Assembly (NCBI GenBank): GCA_050084515.1
Contig: CM114273.1
Span: 30,628,001-30,692,000, forward strand
Reading direction: 5' to 3'
Source of the DNA: Blasia pusilla
Taxonomy: Eukaryota > Marchantiophyta > Marchantiopsida > Blasiales
Length of the DNA: 64,000 nt
In this document: piece after piece, positions 11,096-22,110 of the stretch
Layout: each line of letters starts with the position of its first letter
Numbering within the stretch: the first letter of the stretch is position 1
The notes under the pieces: model-generated
The model's database searches: none
What the model was told of the DNA's origin: nothing
Seen by the model: only the letters and a program-made list of their open reading frames with translations
Translations under genes and position numbers: made by a program

Positions 11096-12432
11096 TCTTT
11101 TATTTTTACATGAGAAAGATGTCAAGGGGTTGTGGGAATTCGTTGTTTGCAGGTAGGCAAGCGAGCTGCCTTGGTCCAGAGCCCCTGGAGACGCGTGTGT
11201 TGCGGGTGTTGGTCATTTTTCTGTTCGGAGGGCCGTGGGCGGAAGCGCTCTCCATTTTTCTCAAATTTTTCTGATGCGGATTGACGAGGGACAACAGCCG
11301 GATGTAGCGTGCGGTGTGGCGTCAAGTGTACGCACGCGGGAGTGTTGAGGGAGAAAGGAGAAGTGTACCTTTAGGGCTTGCAACCACCGGGGGGCGGTCA
11401 AGTAAAGGCGGCTAGCTAGGGGTCTAGGGCTAGGGTTAGGTCGCGGAGGCGGCCGGAGGCGGAAGTCGACGGGCGCGGATGCCCCCCTCCCCCCGCATTT
11501 ACTTCCCCCTCCTCCCTCCCCCCTCGCATTTACTCTTTCCCTTCCCCCCGCGCATTTACATCCTCATAGGGATGCACACCCCGCATTTACATTTATTTTG
11601 CGAACGTGGTTGGATGTGAACGTGGTAGGGCATGGCGTGGTTGTAGGGCCAATAGAGGAGAGGCAAGCTCCACGGTTGTGGGTGAGCCGGACCTGGTAGA
11701 TCGGACGACGTGCTAAAGAGTGGGTTGGATATGGTTCATCAACGCAACGTGGTTCCATAGCTATGTGGTTGAGTGGGCGTACGTTAGAGTTCTTGGAGTT
11801 GGGTGGGAGGTGTTTCACGATTGATGGTGAGATTGTGATCTGTGTGGAGAGTTTGCGGTGGAGTGCGAGAGGTGGAGATGCACGTACGTGGTAATGCCGA
11901 CGGGTAGCTTGCATCTCTTGATGGGAGGTTCGACGTGTGTTTGAGGAGAGTGTCGTGGTTTAGAGGGTGCCGTACCACATGGAGGAGTGAGTGTTGATGG
12001 TATGTAGGTTGGAGGGCATGATCAGGTTATCCATTTGAGTCCCTTTTCCCGCACTTGTCGTGTGTGATTGAGAGTGCTGGGTATCGGGTAGTAGCTGGTG
12101 CTAGGTGGATGCAATGATGGTGACGAGTGTAGATTCTTTTCATATGTAGCATGTTGGTGGATATACGACGGTTGCCGCGTAGGGGTTGCATGTAGGACCC
12201 GAGAGTGTCGCTAGGTTAGGTGAGTCAATTAGGAGGCTCATGGTGAGCCCGAGTGTTGAGAGTGCGTGAGGCCGGGTGTGTCATCACAGGATTGACGTTA
12301 GCATAGGTGAGCTAGTGAGGAGTCTGGGAGACTCTCGGGGAGTCTGAGTGCTTGAGCGGGTGAGATAGGGTTGTCATCACAGCGTTCTTCCAGGGTTCGG
12401 AAGAATGGGGTAGTGCGAGCAGTAGTAGTGGA
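11096..12432 (+). other. Element leader / untranslated region
   Basis: GC-rich sequence lies between the candidate LTR and gag, including C-rich tracts at about 11480-11560. Open frames on the minus strand here have no recognisable domain. I could not identify a convincing primer-binding site. Confidence 0.4.
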
Positions 12433-13663
12433 GTGACACGGAGTGGAGTGAGATACCAAGGGGTTACCAGTGAGGAGCTACCTCAACATCAATCTGTGGT
12501 TGGATCGTCATCACTAGACACTGGGTCTGGTGATGAGATCACAGACGGACGCCCTATCACTTGGCAAGAGATGGACAACATGGGCCATCGGAGCATGCGT
12601 CGTTTCTCGGGTGCAGTGGGCACCATCGACTTAGATGATTTTATCCAGGAGTTTGACACGTGGTGCGACTTCCTGGAGATACGGACCCCGACACGGTTCA
12701 ATCCTTTCATGGCATGGAAGGGGTTGTTCCAACACTTGGAAGGTCCTACGATGGATGACTACATGGAGTTTTGATCACTACATTCAGTAGAGATCGATTC
12801 TTGGAGGATGTATTGGGCTCTAGGGTATGTGTTCACTAGTGGTCGCGAGGCATATGATGGGATCGTGAGAGGAGAGAGACCCACACCGTCAGCCCGGAGA
12901 CTAGATGGAGAGGAGGGCAGTGAGCAGGCAATATGGCAAAGACCTCTGGTGGTAGAGGGCCATCCAGCTTCAGTCCCACAGTGGAGTTCTTCCGATAGTT
13001 GGGGAAGAGCTACCAAGGTGTACGCACGGACAAGTTGAAAAGTCTACAGGATTTACAACGACGATCGGATGAGAGTCTGAGAGAGGCATTTACGCGCATG
13101 AGGAGGCTGATCATTGCTACGTATGGAGTGACTGAGGCGTAGTCAATCCAGTATTGGTACAGGGTTTTGGACTGAGAACTATGGAGGAGAGTCCGAGATA
13201 TGGTGTTGATTCACATAGCGAAGCCCATATTGAAGGTGGTCTTTGAGTTGTGTTAGCGTATTGAGTTCAACATGAGTGAGGAGCAGGTAGTGACCGCGGG
13301 ATTTTCTAGAGAGTCGACGGGTCCACGAGCGACGGTGACCCCACAGGTGCCACAGCGAGCACCAATACCACGGGAGCGCGCCAGTGTGCCTAGAGAGCAG
13401 GGCGGGTACCGTGAGCCTGTGAGGCAACGACCCGTACATACATATGTTGCCCAGCAGGGACCAATGTTGTCTTGTTGGACGTGTGGAGGGGCCCATATGC
13501 AGAGAGACCTCACACAGCATGGGAGAAGACCACGAGCGCCTCCGATTGCTCCGGAGCCCTAGAGGATGGTCCCACCATAGTACCAGTGTGACTATTGTCA
13601 CAGATATGGTCACACTAGGGATAGATGTTATGACCTTTATTGAGAAGCACGTCCAGAGGTAGG
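12433..13663 (+). pseudogene. Gypsy gag (capsid and CCHC zinc knuckle), broken
   Basis: The capsid region starts around GTIDLDDFIQEFDTW (about 12620) and continues through FMAWKGLFQHLEGPTMDDY. In-frame stops follow where the 2.2-3.0 kb copy has sense codons: TGA for Trp at 12772, TAG in EA*SIQYW at about 13140, TGA in LD*ELWRRV at about 13170, and TAG at about 13252. A first cysteine-rich patch at about 13470 (CWTCGGAH) is followed at 13587-13628 by a complete zinc knuckle, C-DY-C-HRYG-H-TRDR-C (CX2CX4HX4C), in a frame interrupted by TAG at 13578. Gag would package element RNA. Confidence 0.85.
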
Positions 13664-13957
13664 CCGAGGGCCTGGGTGCGATCGTCTTGGAGGAGGTCGG
13701 GGAGTTCTTCTTGGACGTGGTGGTAGAGGACCACCACCAGCCAGAGGAGATGGAGCAGGAGCACCAAAGCTAGCACTTCTCTCACGCATCGATCAGTTGG
13801 AGCAGAGGATTGCTGCCATGACGATCATGCAGCTCAGGGAAGGCACGGAGCCGCGAGCAACTAGTGTGGTTCCAGCTTCTACCTCTTACCCTGACCGGGT
13901 GAGGATCTCGCCAGTATGGGGTTTATGTGAAGTGCAGCTGAGGTTGAGGCGGCTGCA

Positions 13958-14990
13958 GTGGTGACTCGGGATGCCGCGAGAGGCACCGAGCCATCGAGAG
14001 ATGGAGTTGAGATTGACCCACCGGAGGGGACTGATGGACGTCAGGCCAAGATTCCACAGTCATTCACATTGTCGAAGGCACTATACACACCATCGATGGT
14101 GCCTCGACGACCAGCGGTGCCTACAGCTCAGGCACCTACGTCACGAGGAGTTGGAGTGACAACTCCTATGCCGGTTCGAGTGGAGTTAGTGTCAACCATA
14201 GTGTTGGAGGTGGCCACCAGAGTGAGTCAAACTCCACTATTTTCTGCCATAGAGTTGGCGACGTTGGGAGTTGGACCATCTGAGGTGTTCCAGTTGGCCG
14301 CCACGTTGTGTAAGCGTAGAGAGGTGACTACTTCTTGTTCAGAGGTAGTTGAGGAGGTGGTGGATCTACCCTCAAAGCCAGTGCTCGGGACGTTCCCCAC
14401 AGAGTCATGGCATGCGGCCGCGGAAAAGTTGGTAGATATGCCAATTCAACCGGCCACAGAGCGAGCAGTGGTGACACCTGGAGTAGTGCTACTAGATAAT
14501 CGATCTGGAGTATTTCGCTTGGTTAGTCTGACGGGGACAATATACCACCCGCAGCGCGTCCTACTTGATTTGGGAGCGCAACCCTTGATGTTAGGGAAGG
14601 CGGCGTGTTTAGCGTTGGGGTTACGGATGGCCGACATTGAGCCTTGTCCCTTCCACATACAGACCTTGATTGGGGGCGTGTCACTCACGCAGTATATGAC
14701 TCGACAAGAGATAGTTGTCACACTCTAGCCAGAGCATGCAATGGATAGTGCTATGGTGCGCACATGTGCGATTACGACACCAGTTGAGTCGTACAATGTG
14801 TTGGTGGGGAGTACAGTGTTATATCCCCTAGAATTCATCCTTGACTTTTGGGAGGAGACCGTTGCTTATCGGCGAGGGTGGCGGTCAGGTGACGGGCGGA
14901 TGAGTCACTTACCCGTGCAGTTTGTGGGACGAGGTGGTCGATCACGAGGCGAGTCTGTGACCACGTTGGCAGCTTTCACATGTAGTGTTA
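13958..14990 (+). pseudogene. Gypsy protease-like region
   Basis: The open frame 13958-14728 covers a low-complexity linker and then a retropepsin-like core near 14555-14620 (RVLLDLGAQPLMLGKAACLALGL), where LDLGA takes the place of the catalytic D-S/T-G-A. A TAG at 14726 interrupts the frame just before PEHAMDSAMVRTC. The next stretch (VGSTVLYP, FILDFWEETVAYR) is conserved in the minus-strand copy at about 36.4 kb, so it is a real part of the polyprotein. The protease call rests on position and the short D-x-GA core. The altered active-site triad could be decay or a family trait. Confidence 0.6.
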
Positions 14991-15114
14991 GCTGGCCAGT
15001 AGAGTTGTTGGAGGGGAATGCACATGCGGAGGATATCCCAGTAGCGGATAGTCCCACGGAGAGACATGCCATGGCGGGTGTCTCTTCCCATGTTGATGAG
15101 ACCTCTTCACCATT

Positions 15115-16389
15115 GTGGGGTACGACTCGAGAGCTACAGAGGAGTGCCGACAACCTCGTGAAGCAGGCGTGGAGTCATGCCTTTATCAAGCAGCAAGAGT
15201 CAGGTGGCTATCGGGCTCCTCGAGTGGAGACGTTGACCCACTGGATACCACACCCGTTGTGTGGAAGTGTCCAGAGGAGGGTGTTAGGGTGTTAGATCTC
15301 TTTGGAGGGATTAGCACCAGATTGGCTGCAGTATTGCAAGCGGGCATACGAGTGCATCAATACCTTTATGTGGAGAGAGATGAGACTCCGCAACGAGTGT
15401 CATTACGTCACGTAGCAAGATTGGTCCAGAGGTATCATGAGTTGTTGCCGGTATGTGCAGTACGGGGATATCAGCATACACTACCCGCCGACATCTCTTT
15501 GATGGGGGCGCAGGATCTGGATAGAGTTGGCACCATTCATTTGGTGATTGCTGGATGGCCATGTCAGGGTCATTCATCAACTAGCCGAGGATTTGGATTG
15601 CACAATCCGAGGTCAGGGATGTTTGGGGAGATGTTGCGAGTAGTATGACACTTGCAGGAGAGTCAGACTTGTTCTCCAACGCATATTTTGGAGAACGTGC
15701 CGTTATTGGGAGACACTCGTGCACGTGTGATGACAAGTGTGCATTAGGTCAGGTCTTGGTTGGGACTTGATGTGTTGCTAGATGCAGTGAGAGTTGGATC
15801 ACGTGCCCATTGTCCACCACTGTGGTGGACGAACCTGATACCATTAGAGGTACTGAGTTGAGCATACGATGGAGTCCAGAGAGCACCACATCTCACAGTG
15901 GATGCTATTTTGGGGTCAGGGCGTCGATCTCAAGTGGTGACGCGGGATGATACACCATCATTGGCGATGGCCAATAGGGTGGGGGAGTTGAGGGCAGCCT
16001 TACCTACGTTGGTGAGCTTCCCAGCATCCCACGCCTTTTGTCAGGGAGGGCCAGGCATGATTTGGGATGAGGTGACCCAAGCATTAGAGGATCCTACAGC
16101 ACATGAGCGCGAGCGCGCCATGGGGTTTGCTACGGGTACTACGGCGGTGCCAGGTATGACTGAGGCATCCCGGAGACAGGTGTTGGGGCAGGCGATGGAC
16201 CTCAACTGTCTCACATGGATAGTCAGCCTAGGTATGGCTGAGCAGAGATGGATGCGAGTGTCATCCATATCCTCATATCCACGAGTTGGACCATTGCCTA
16301 CAGGGTTTGTACAGGCATTGGCCGGGGGCGGGACGAGGAGAGATAGGCACCATGGACCTCCTGGGACGTCGTTCGAGCAAAGAGTGTGA
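15115..16389 (+). pseudogene. DNA (cytosine-5) methyltransferase domain inside a gypsy polyprotein
   Basis: One reading frame spans 15115-16389 and is interrupted only by nonsense codons at 15646 (TGA), 15745 (TAG) and 15859 (TGA). C5-methyltransferase motifs occur in order. Motif I is VRVLDLFGGISTRL at 15283-15324 (AdoMet binding). A motif II-like acidic segment is YLYVERDE at about 15361. Motif IV is VIAGWPCQGHS, with the catalytic Cys codon at 15562-15564. Motif VI is LENVP with the Glu at 15691. A motif VIII-like block is SRAHCPPLWWTNL at about 15796-15837. The target-recognition-side block is ERERAMGF at about 16108, and motif X is QVLGQAMDLNCLTWIV at about 16180-16227. The enzyme would methylate cytosine in DNA using AdoMet. 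The PCQ signature fits DNA methyltransferases generally; the family (DNMT3/DRM-like or other) needs a tree. It sits between the protease and RT regions. Confidence 0.88.
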
Positions 16390-16550
16390 AGACGGCTAGA
16401 GTAGCACATGTTCATTTTTGGGATGTGGAGCATGGTGTAGGAGGTCAGAGTGGAGTGGCTGTTGTGGAGGTGGCTAGGGTTGCTACATAGCAACCAAAGA
16501 CGGAGGTTGCGTCCTCTCCGAGTGAGGTCACGATGGGGACTTAGGAGCCT

Positions 16551-17381
16551 ATGATAGATCTCAAGTTCATAGGAGGAGAGCGACGGCGAGCTCATAGGTT
16601 TCTGAGAGGGCATGTCAGTTTTTTTGCCTTCAGTATGAGATACTTGGGTACGCTGAAGGGTCCCGGGATACGGATTGAGTTGGCTAGTTATACGCTGATC
16701 TTTCGTCAACCCTACAGATATTTTGATATGGAGCGAGCCTTGATTTAGAGCCGGAGTCAAGACTTGTTGGAGGCAAGACTTGTCGAGTTATCACATGGGA
16801 AGTATGCATCTGCCACAGTCATGCCGGAAAATAAGGATATATATGGCAATTGGACTGATAGGCGGATGTGTGGAGATTACCGTCTTATCAACCGACACAC
16901 GAGGTCAGATCGGTACGCCATGCCTACTCCTGAGGAGATCTTTGATGCGGTAGGGCATGCAAAGATCTTCAGTACTTTAGATCTCCGTGCTGGCTATCAT
17001 CAGCTTCCTATCAGGTTGGAGGACAGGGAGAAGACAACATTCTCGGGGATAGATCGGTTCGGGAGAGATTGATTGTATCAATGGCAGTTCTTACCGTTTG
17101 GGTTGAAGAACGCGCTTGCAGAGTTTCAGAGAGTGATGGATAGGATTCTGGCTGGCTTGGATTTTGTACAATGTTACATAGATGATATTCTTATCTTCAG
17201 TTCCACGGTTGAGGAGCATGAGCCACACTTGGAGGAGGTGTTTGGGCGATTGGAGTTACATGGACTGAAGTTACATCTAGGCAAGTGCAGATTCTTTCAA
17301 GAGCAGATTGAGTACTTGGGACACACCATATACCCGAGTGGGTTAGGCGTTCAGCAGACGAAGGTGGAGGCTATTGCGTAG
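16551..17381 (+). pseudogene. Gypsy reverse transcriptase
   Basis: The block starts near YRYFDMERALI (about 16719), where a TAG at 16746 replaces the CAG still present at 39.8 kb. RMCGDYRLINR, FSTLDLRAGYHQLPI and the LPFGLKNALAEFQRVMDRI finger-palm segments follow, then the intact catalytic box CYIDDILIFSS at about 17173-17205 and the YLGHTIYPSG thumb. A TGA at 17070 splits the frame. The active-site Asp pair is intact, but the polyprotein is interrupted several times. Confidence 0.93.
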
Positions 17382-18010
17382 ATTCCACACCCTACAAATG
17401 TGAGTCGAGTCCGAGCGTTTCTTGGGCTGGCAAACTTCTATCGACGGTATGTCAAGGGTTTTAGTGCGATCGCAAAGTCTTTGACCTTGTTGATGAGACT
17501 TGATCAGGTTTGGTTGTGGGGAGACGATAAGGAGCCAGAATTTCAAGAGCTCAAGGACAGGTTGACGTCCTCACCTATTTTACAGAGACCGGTTAGGGGT
17601 CGCCCATTCTAGTTACATACGGATTGGAGTATGTTGGGTCTAGGAGCAGTGCTTACTCAGAGGGATGACGAGGAGAGGGAGTTCGTTGTGGCTTACGCGA
17701 GCCGATCGAACAACATTGCAGAGGCGAAGTACAGCTCCTACGAGGGAGAGTGCTTGGCTGAGTGTGGGCCATGGCACATTTCAGATGCTATTTATTTGGC
17801 AACCCTTTCACACTTATCACTAATCATCAACTGTTGAGGTGGTTGATGGAGTCCGACAAGCTTACAAGAAAGCTTGCCAGGTGGGCTCTATTACTACAGG
17901 AGTATGAGTTTGAGGTGGTTCATAGGCCACGCTGGCTGAACCAGAATGCGGATGGGTTGAGTGAGTCAGAGAGACAATACAAGATCTCGATGGCACGGAG
18001 AGAGTGATGA
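17382..18010 (+). pseudogene. Gypsy RNase H and connection domain
   Basis: TAG at 17379 begins the break; IPHPTNVSRVRAFLGLANFY follows, then a TAG at 17610 (PF*LHTDWS) where the 40.7 kb copy reads PFQLHTNWS. RNase H core elements are [25 protein letters not shown] and YEGECLA. A frameshift near 17755 shifts the reading to [13 protein letters not shown], and the domain ends at WLNQNADGLS. Confidence 0.85.
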
Positions 18011-18135
18011 GGAGATGGTGCCCGGTTGGCATGCATGTGCCTATCTTTGTTGGTTGACTATGGTAGGTGCCATAGGTGATGACTCCAGTCGTGGGGTTGG
18101 ATGATGAGTCTTTGGATCCGTAGGTCAATGAGGAG

Positions 18136-19310
18136 GTGATAGGTGGTCGTGATATCCATGACGACATGGAGGTTGTGGAGTTCTTGCGCACTGTTGTTAT
18201 AGCGAGCACAGTGAGTGCTAGGGAGCGGGATCGGATCCTACAGCAAGCGAGGAGGTTCAGGTGGGAGGGGACTCACATTTTGCGGGTATGGGGAGATGGT
18301 AGGATACAAGTGGTACCTCATCCTTCTCAGCGAGAACGTGTAGTGCGACATGCCCATGAGGAGTTGGGACATTTTGGAGTGAAGCGTACTTACAGCTTAC
18401 TCTAGATTCAGTATTGGTGGCGCGGCATGCATACTGGGATACAACAATTTGTAGCTAGATGTATGGTATGTGACAGAGTGCGAACATCCTTCAATGCTCC
18501 CACTCCGCAGTTATATCCTTTGCCGATTATGGGTCTTGCGCACTGGCGTTATAGCGAGCACAGTGAGTGCTAGGGAGCGGGATCGGATCCTACAGCGAGC
18601 CAGGAGGTTCAGGTGGGAGGGGACTCACATTTTGCGGATATGGGGAGATAGTAGGATACAAGTGGTACCTCATCCTTCTCAGCGAGAACGTGTAGTGCGA
18701 CATGCCCATGAGGAGTTGGGACATTTTGGAGTGAAGCGTACTTACAACTTACTCTAGATTCAGTATTGGTGGCGCGGCATGCATACTGGGATACAACAGT
18801 TTGTGGCCAGATGTATGGTATGTGACAGAGTGCGAGCATCCTTCAATGCTCCCACTCCGCAGTTACATCCTTTGCCAATTATGGGTTTAGGTTATCGGTG
18901 GAGTTTAGACTTTGCGGGACCTTTGCCATTGACGGGGCGTCATCATAGGTACGTGTTGGTCATGGTGGAGCATTTCTCCAAGTGGATAGAGTTGGTGGCA
19001 CTACCAGACAAGGCGAGCGAGGGAACAACTTATGCGTTTCTAGTCCGTGTGCTTAGTCACTTTGGTGCACCGGCGGAGGTGTTGACTGACCAGGGTACGG
19101 AGTTCAGGGGAGAGTTTCAGGCCTTGTGTGATCAGTCGCTGATATCCAAAGATTATCTTGAGGCGGATGGGTTGGTGGAGAGAGTGGTATAGACGGTGAG
19201 AGGATTGCGCAAGTATGGCTTGCAGCAAGGACAATTGAGGGAGTGAGACCTATAGTTGCCATGGTTGGCTATGGGTTATCGCTTTAGTCGGCAGGCATCC
19301 TTGGCGTCAT
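18136..19310 (+). pseudogene. Gypsy integrase, with an internal duplication
   Basis: The HHCC zinc-binding domain (VRHAHEELGHFGVKRTY ... CMVCDRVR) is present twice because of a 352-bp tandem duplication. The DDE core follows once: WSLDFAGPLPL (first Asp), VLTDQGTEFRGEF (second Asp) and ADGLVERVV (Glu region). Stops at 18403 (TAG) and 19190 (TAG) each sit where CAG would restore Gln. The 42.0 kb copy keeps Gln at the second of these sites (ERVVQTVKRGLRKYGL). Confidence 0.88.
18186..18889 (+). repeat. 352-bp tandem duplication inside the integrase
   Basis: 18186-18537 and 18538-18889 are head-to-tail copies that differ at only a few positions. Both begin GCGCACTG and end in CATCCTTCAATGCTCC...CTTTGCC. 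The unit covers the end of the RNase H-integrase linker and the HHCC domain. Confidence 0.9.
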
Positions 19311-19340
19311 TTCCACCATACGTTTTGCTCTTTGGGAGAG

Positions 19341-19510
19341 AGTTGTTGTGTGATCTCCATGTATATGCATGAGTTGATTTTTGTACATGTGTGGATCGAC
19401 CAGTGTGTGGGGAAGATCGATGTTGTATGGTGTAGATGTGACCAGCGATGTATGTTGTGTAGCGATATGTATGCGCACGATAGAATTCTCAACAAGAAAG
19501 GGGAAGATAA
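19341..19510 (+). repeat. Dispersed repeat fragment downstream of the integrase
   Basis: It contains TTGTGTAGCGATATGTATGC, shared with about 10010-10035 and about 42665-42690. It may be part of the gypsy 3' untranslated region or LTR. Confidence 0.45.
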
Positions 19511-20690
19511 AAAAAAATAAAATTTTGAACATGAGATGATTTTTTTAAACCAAATTTATTTTTCAATAAAATAAGGAAGCATATATACCATAAATGTTTT
19601 TATTGAGGGGAGAAATAAAGAATGGGGTAATTTCCAGGAAGAAAAGGTTGGAGACTTCATTTTTTATTAAGGATTGAATTTATATAATAATTGACGGCCC
19701 CATAAGCATAATTCGACAAGATAGTGAGATAATAGGACAAAATAGACAATAAGTTTGAATTTTGTTGTTTGAACCATATTAGATTGGTAGAAATAGATAG
19801 GGATAGAGAAAATGGATAGGGATTTGAGTGGAATAGAATTTTTTTTTCAAATAATAATTTATTTAATTTTATAATGGATGATTATAAATATTAATAAAGT
19901 GGAATAATTATGATAAATAACCAGAAATTTGGAATTTGTGCCTTAATTCGTATTTGATGGAAAGGAAAAATAAATTTTAATGGAAAAGGAGTAGATTTTG
20001 TTTAAATTTTATGGAGGGATAAAATTATCTAGGGGATTGGGATATCATTTAAATTTGAATGGAGGATAGTAATCACTTAGAAGAGTGAAATGTTATTACT
20101 CTTCTAAGATTTTAGAAAATATAAATTATTTTTAAAATTTAAAATAAGTAATAGGATTATTTTAAAAATAATCATATTTATTCACATATGATATTTTGGG
20201 AAAGGAAAATAATTTAATTAATTAAAATTAACTAAGAATTTAGCTAGTGAATGTTATTTTTGTGGGAAGAGTGGAAGAGGAAGAATAATTCTTATTCAAA
20301 CTTGTTTAGGAGAGATGGGTATTATTTAAAAGTGAATTTTTTACTCTTTTAAGATTTATAAAATTAGAAATTTTATTTAAAATAAATAAATAAAAAACTA
20401 TTATCTACGCCTGTTTTTAAGGCTCCTTCTATTGAGGTTATTTTGTCATGTAACATAGTAGGGAGGGAAAGAGAAAGCGTTAAAATTTCAAAACATGGGA
20501 AGATAATACATTTTTAAAAAGGGAGGTTAAGATAATTTATTAATTTTTTATTTTGGGATTTAGAAAAAGAAGAAGATTTAAAGATAGAGAGAGAATTTAG
20601 TATCTAGAATTGAGTGATGTGTTTTTTCAAATTTTAACATTTGAAAAAGAAAAACATTCACTAAAAGTCACAACTCATCATCCTTGACGC
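19511..20690. other. AT-rich spacer
   Basis: The region is strongly AT-rich with many TTTAAAATTT-like words. No gene, RNA or clear repeat boundary is recognised. It marks the edge between the gypsy element and the R3H gene. Confidence 0.55.
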
Positions 20691-22110
20691 AACGTACCCT
20701 TATTCGCAGAACCTAACCTAACCATGAGGTTAACCCTAAGCGCCAAACGAACCATCGCTAGTCCGCAAGTAACATATTGTCCATTCCCTACGATAGCAGA
20801 TTCTCTAGATACGACCAGTGGAGTTTTGGAAAGTGCGGTTTCGCAACATACCTGTCTTTGTGTAAGGCATTCCAGTCGTTAAAATTTTGCAATCGGAGAT
20901 GAAGGCTTGGAAGATCTGCTTCGGATGTTTCCACAGCGAGATGAAATCTTTGCAAGCTTAGAGCGCGCTGTGGAGCCCAGGAAACGAAACCCTGGGTGGA
21001 TGGGGAGTGTTGTGGAAGTCGTTTGTAGTCGGTCACAGGCTACTGTGATGGCTGTGGCACTTCCTGGTTAGGTTTTCGTCGTCTTGGAGCCACGAATTGA
21101 ATGGGGACGGGAGATCGCGCGCCTGCGTGCGCAATTTGAGGACATGTGTGCTGCTCATGAATTTTGTGCTATGCGTGGAGAAAAAGTTGCCTGTCGTGTC
21201 CGTCGCGATTGTGGTAAAGACTGAGAAGGAGCTGTGCGAGTTTATGTCAGAATGGGAGTTCCTTCCCCTGTAAGAATCTCACCTTCCGTGGAGTTTTAAC
21301 TCGTGGCCTACATCAGTCGAATTGGGACCGTAGTGTTTGATTTAGTTGACTGTAGGAGGTTTATTTGGGGTTTCCTCTGTGGAGGCGTAGCTGAATTTTC
21401 GTCCGCTGAGTTCTAGTCTACAATTTTCCTTCTGTGCGGGGAAATTGTTGAGAAATTTTCCTAGGAGTCGGTAATTTAGGGAGGGAACGAACGCTTTGTT
21501 TGGTCTGGAGGAGATCAATTGTATGGTTGATCCCATGTGAGTAAGAAGAGGGCCTCAGTCTCCCTGTAATATTAGAGTAATTGTAACCCTCTCGTAAATC
21601 CACAATTGGAAGACATACTGCGGTGGTTCTTTGGATACATTTGAACGGTCCTTCTTTGCCAAACGTTTTTTCAAATCCTTGCGCGTATGTCTATCGCGCA
21701 GAATTTAGTGTACGTGCATCAGAATGCGAGCGTGCGGGCTACCACGCTTGTTAAATTTGGATGAATCTCAAGATATTATCTGGAATAATCGGGTCTTTTA
21801 TGAGTCTATGGCACCACTAGAGCTTGTCTATCACTGTATCCTGTTGCTAGTAGCTGTTCTCTCACTGGAGCTATTAAATTAGCAATTTCCTTAGTCCCTC
21901 TTTTTCTCTTCAAATTGTAGATTGTATCGTGATACGTAAGAGAGATGATAGGCTTGAGCCTATCTGGGGTTTTAGATTATCTAGTTTTTCTTCATAATCC
22001 TCATTTTTTCTTAGTAGTTTGTTTAGATTGTGCATGGAAATGTTCAATTCTTGTTCGAAGGCTTTTTTTGTTCCAACCACACATAACCTAACATTTTAAG
22101 CTGGTTGCAG
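20691..22110 (+). other. Upstream region, probable promoter and 5' exon(s) of the R3H gene
   Basis: GC content rises sharply from about 20690. The first recognised coding exon starts at 22111 behind an acceptor (TTGCAG) without its own ATG, so a 5' exon with the start codon should lie here. I could not place it with confidence. ATGGCTGTGGCACTTCCTG before GTTAGG at about 21047 is one candidate but ends in phase 1, which does not fit. Confidence 0.4.

Larger units (their letters stand above)
10632..19340 (+). mobile_element. Ty3/gypsy LTR retrotransposon carrying a DNA cytosine methyltransferase domain (decayed)
   Basis: On the plus strand the order is candidate 5' LTR (10632-about 11095), leader, gag with zinc knuckle (12.43-13.66 kb), protease-like region (14.4-14.95 kb), cytosine-5 methyltransferase (15.1-16.4 kb), RT (16.55-17.38 kb), RNase H (17.4-18.0 kb) and integrase (18.1-19.3 kb). 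Integrase after RNase H makes it Ty3/gypsy. The copy is dead, with many nonsense codons and a few frameshifts. No 3' LTR matching 10632-11095 is seen after 19.34 kb; a short dispersed repeat is found there instead. The interior appears clearly more GC-rich than the AT-rich flanks. Three other fragments of this family lie in the window (minus strand 2.2-3.0 kb; minus strand 35.9-37.0 kb; plus strand 39.2-42.25 kb). Confidence 0.9.

Noticed and set aside
15311-15580. Minus-strand 89-aa open frame inside the methyltransferase
   Set aside because: Antisense shadow of the conserved methyltransferase frame.
12433-19310. Stop-codon reassignment or programmed readthrough as explanation for in-frame stops in the gypsy element
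   Set aside because: Other copies in the window carry sense codons at several of the same positions, frameshifts also occur, and host genes in the window use all three stops normally.
20788-21036. Minus-strand 82-aa open frame upstream of the R3H gene
   Set aside because: No domain, no homologue recognised, and it lies in the probable 5' region of a plus-strand gene.
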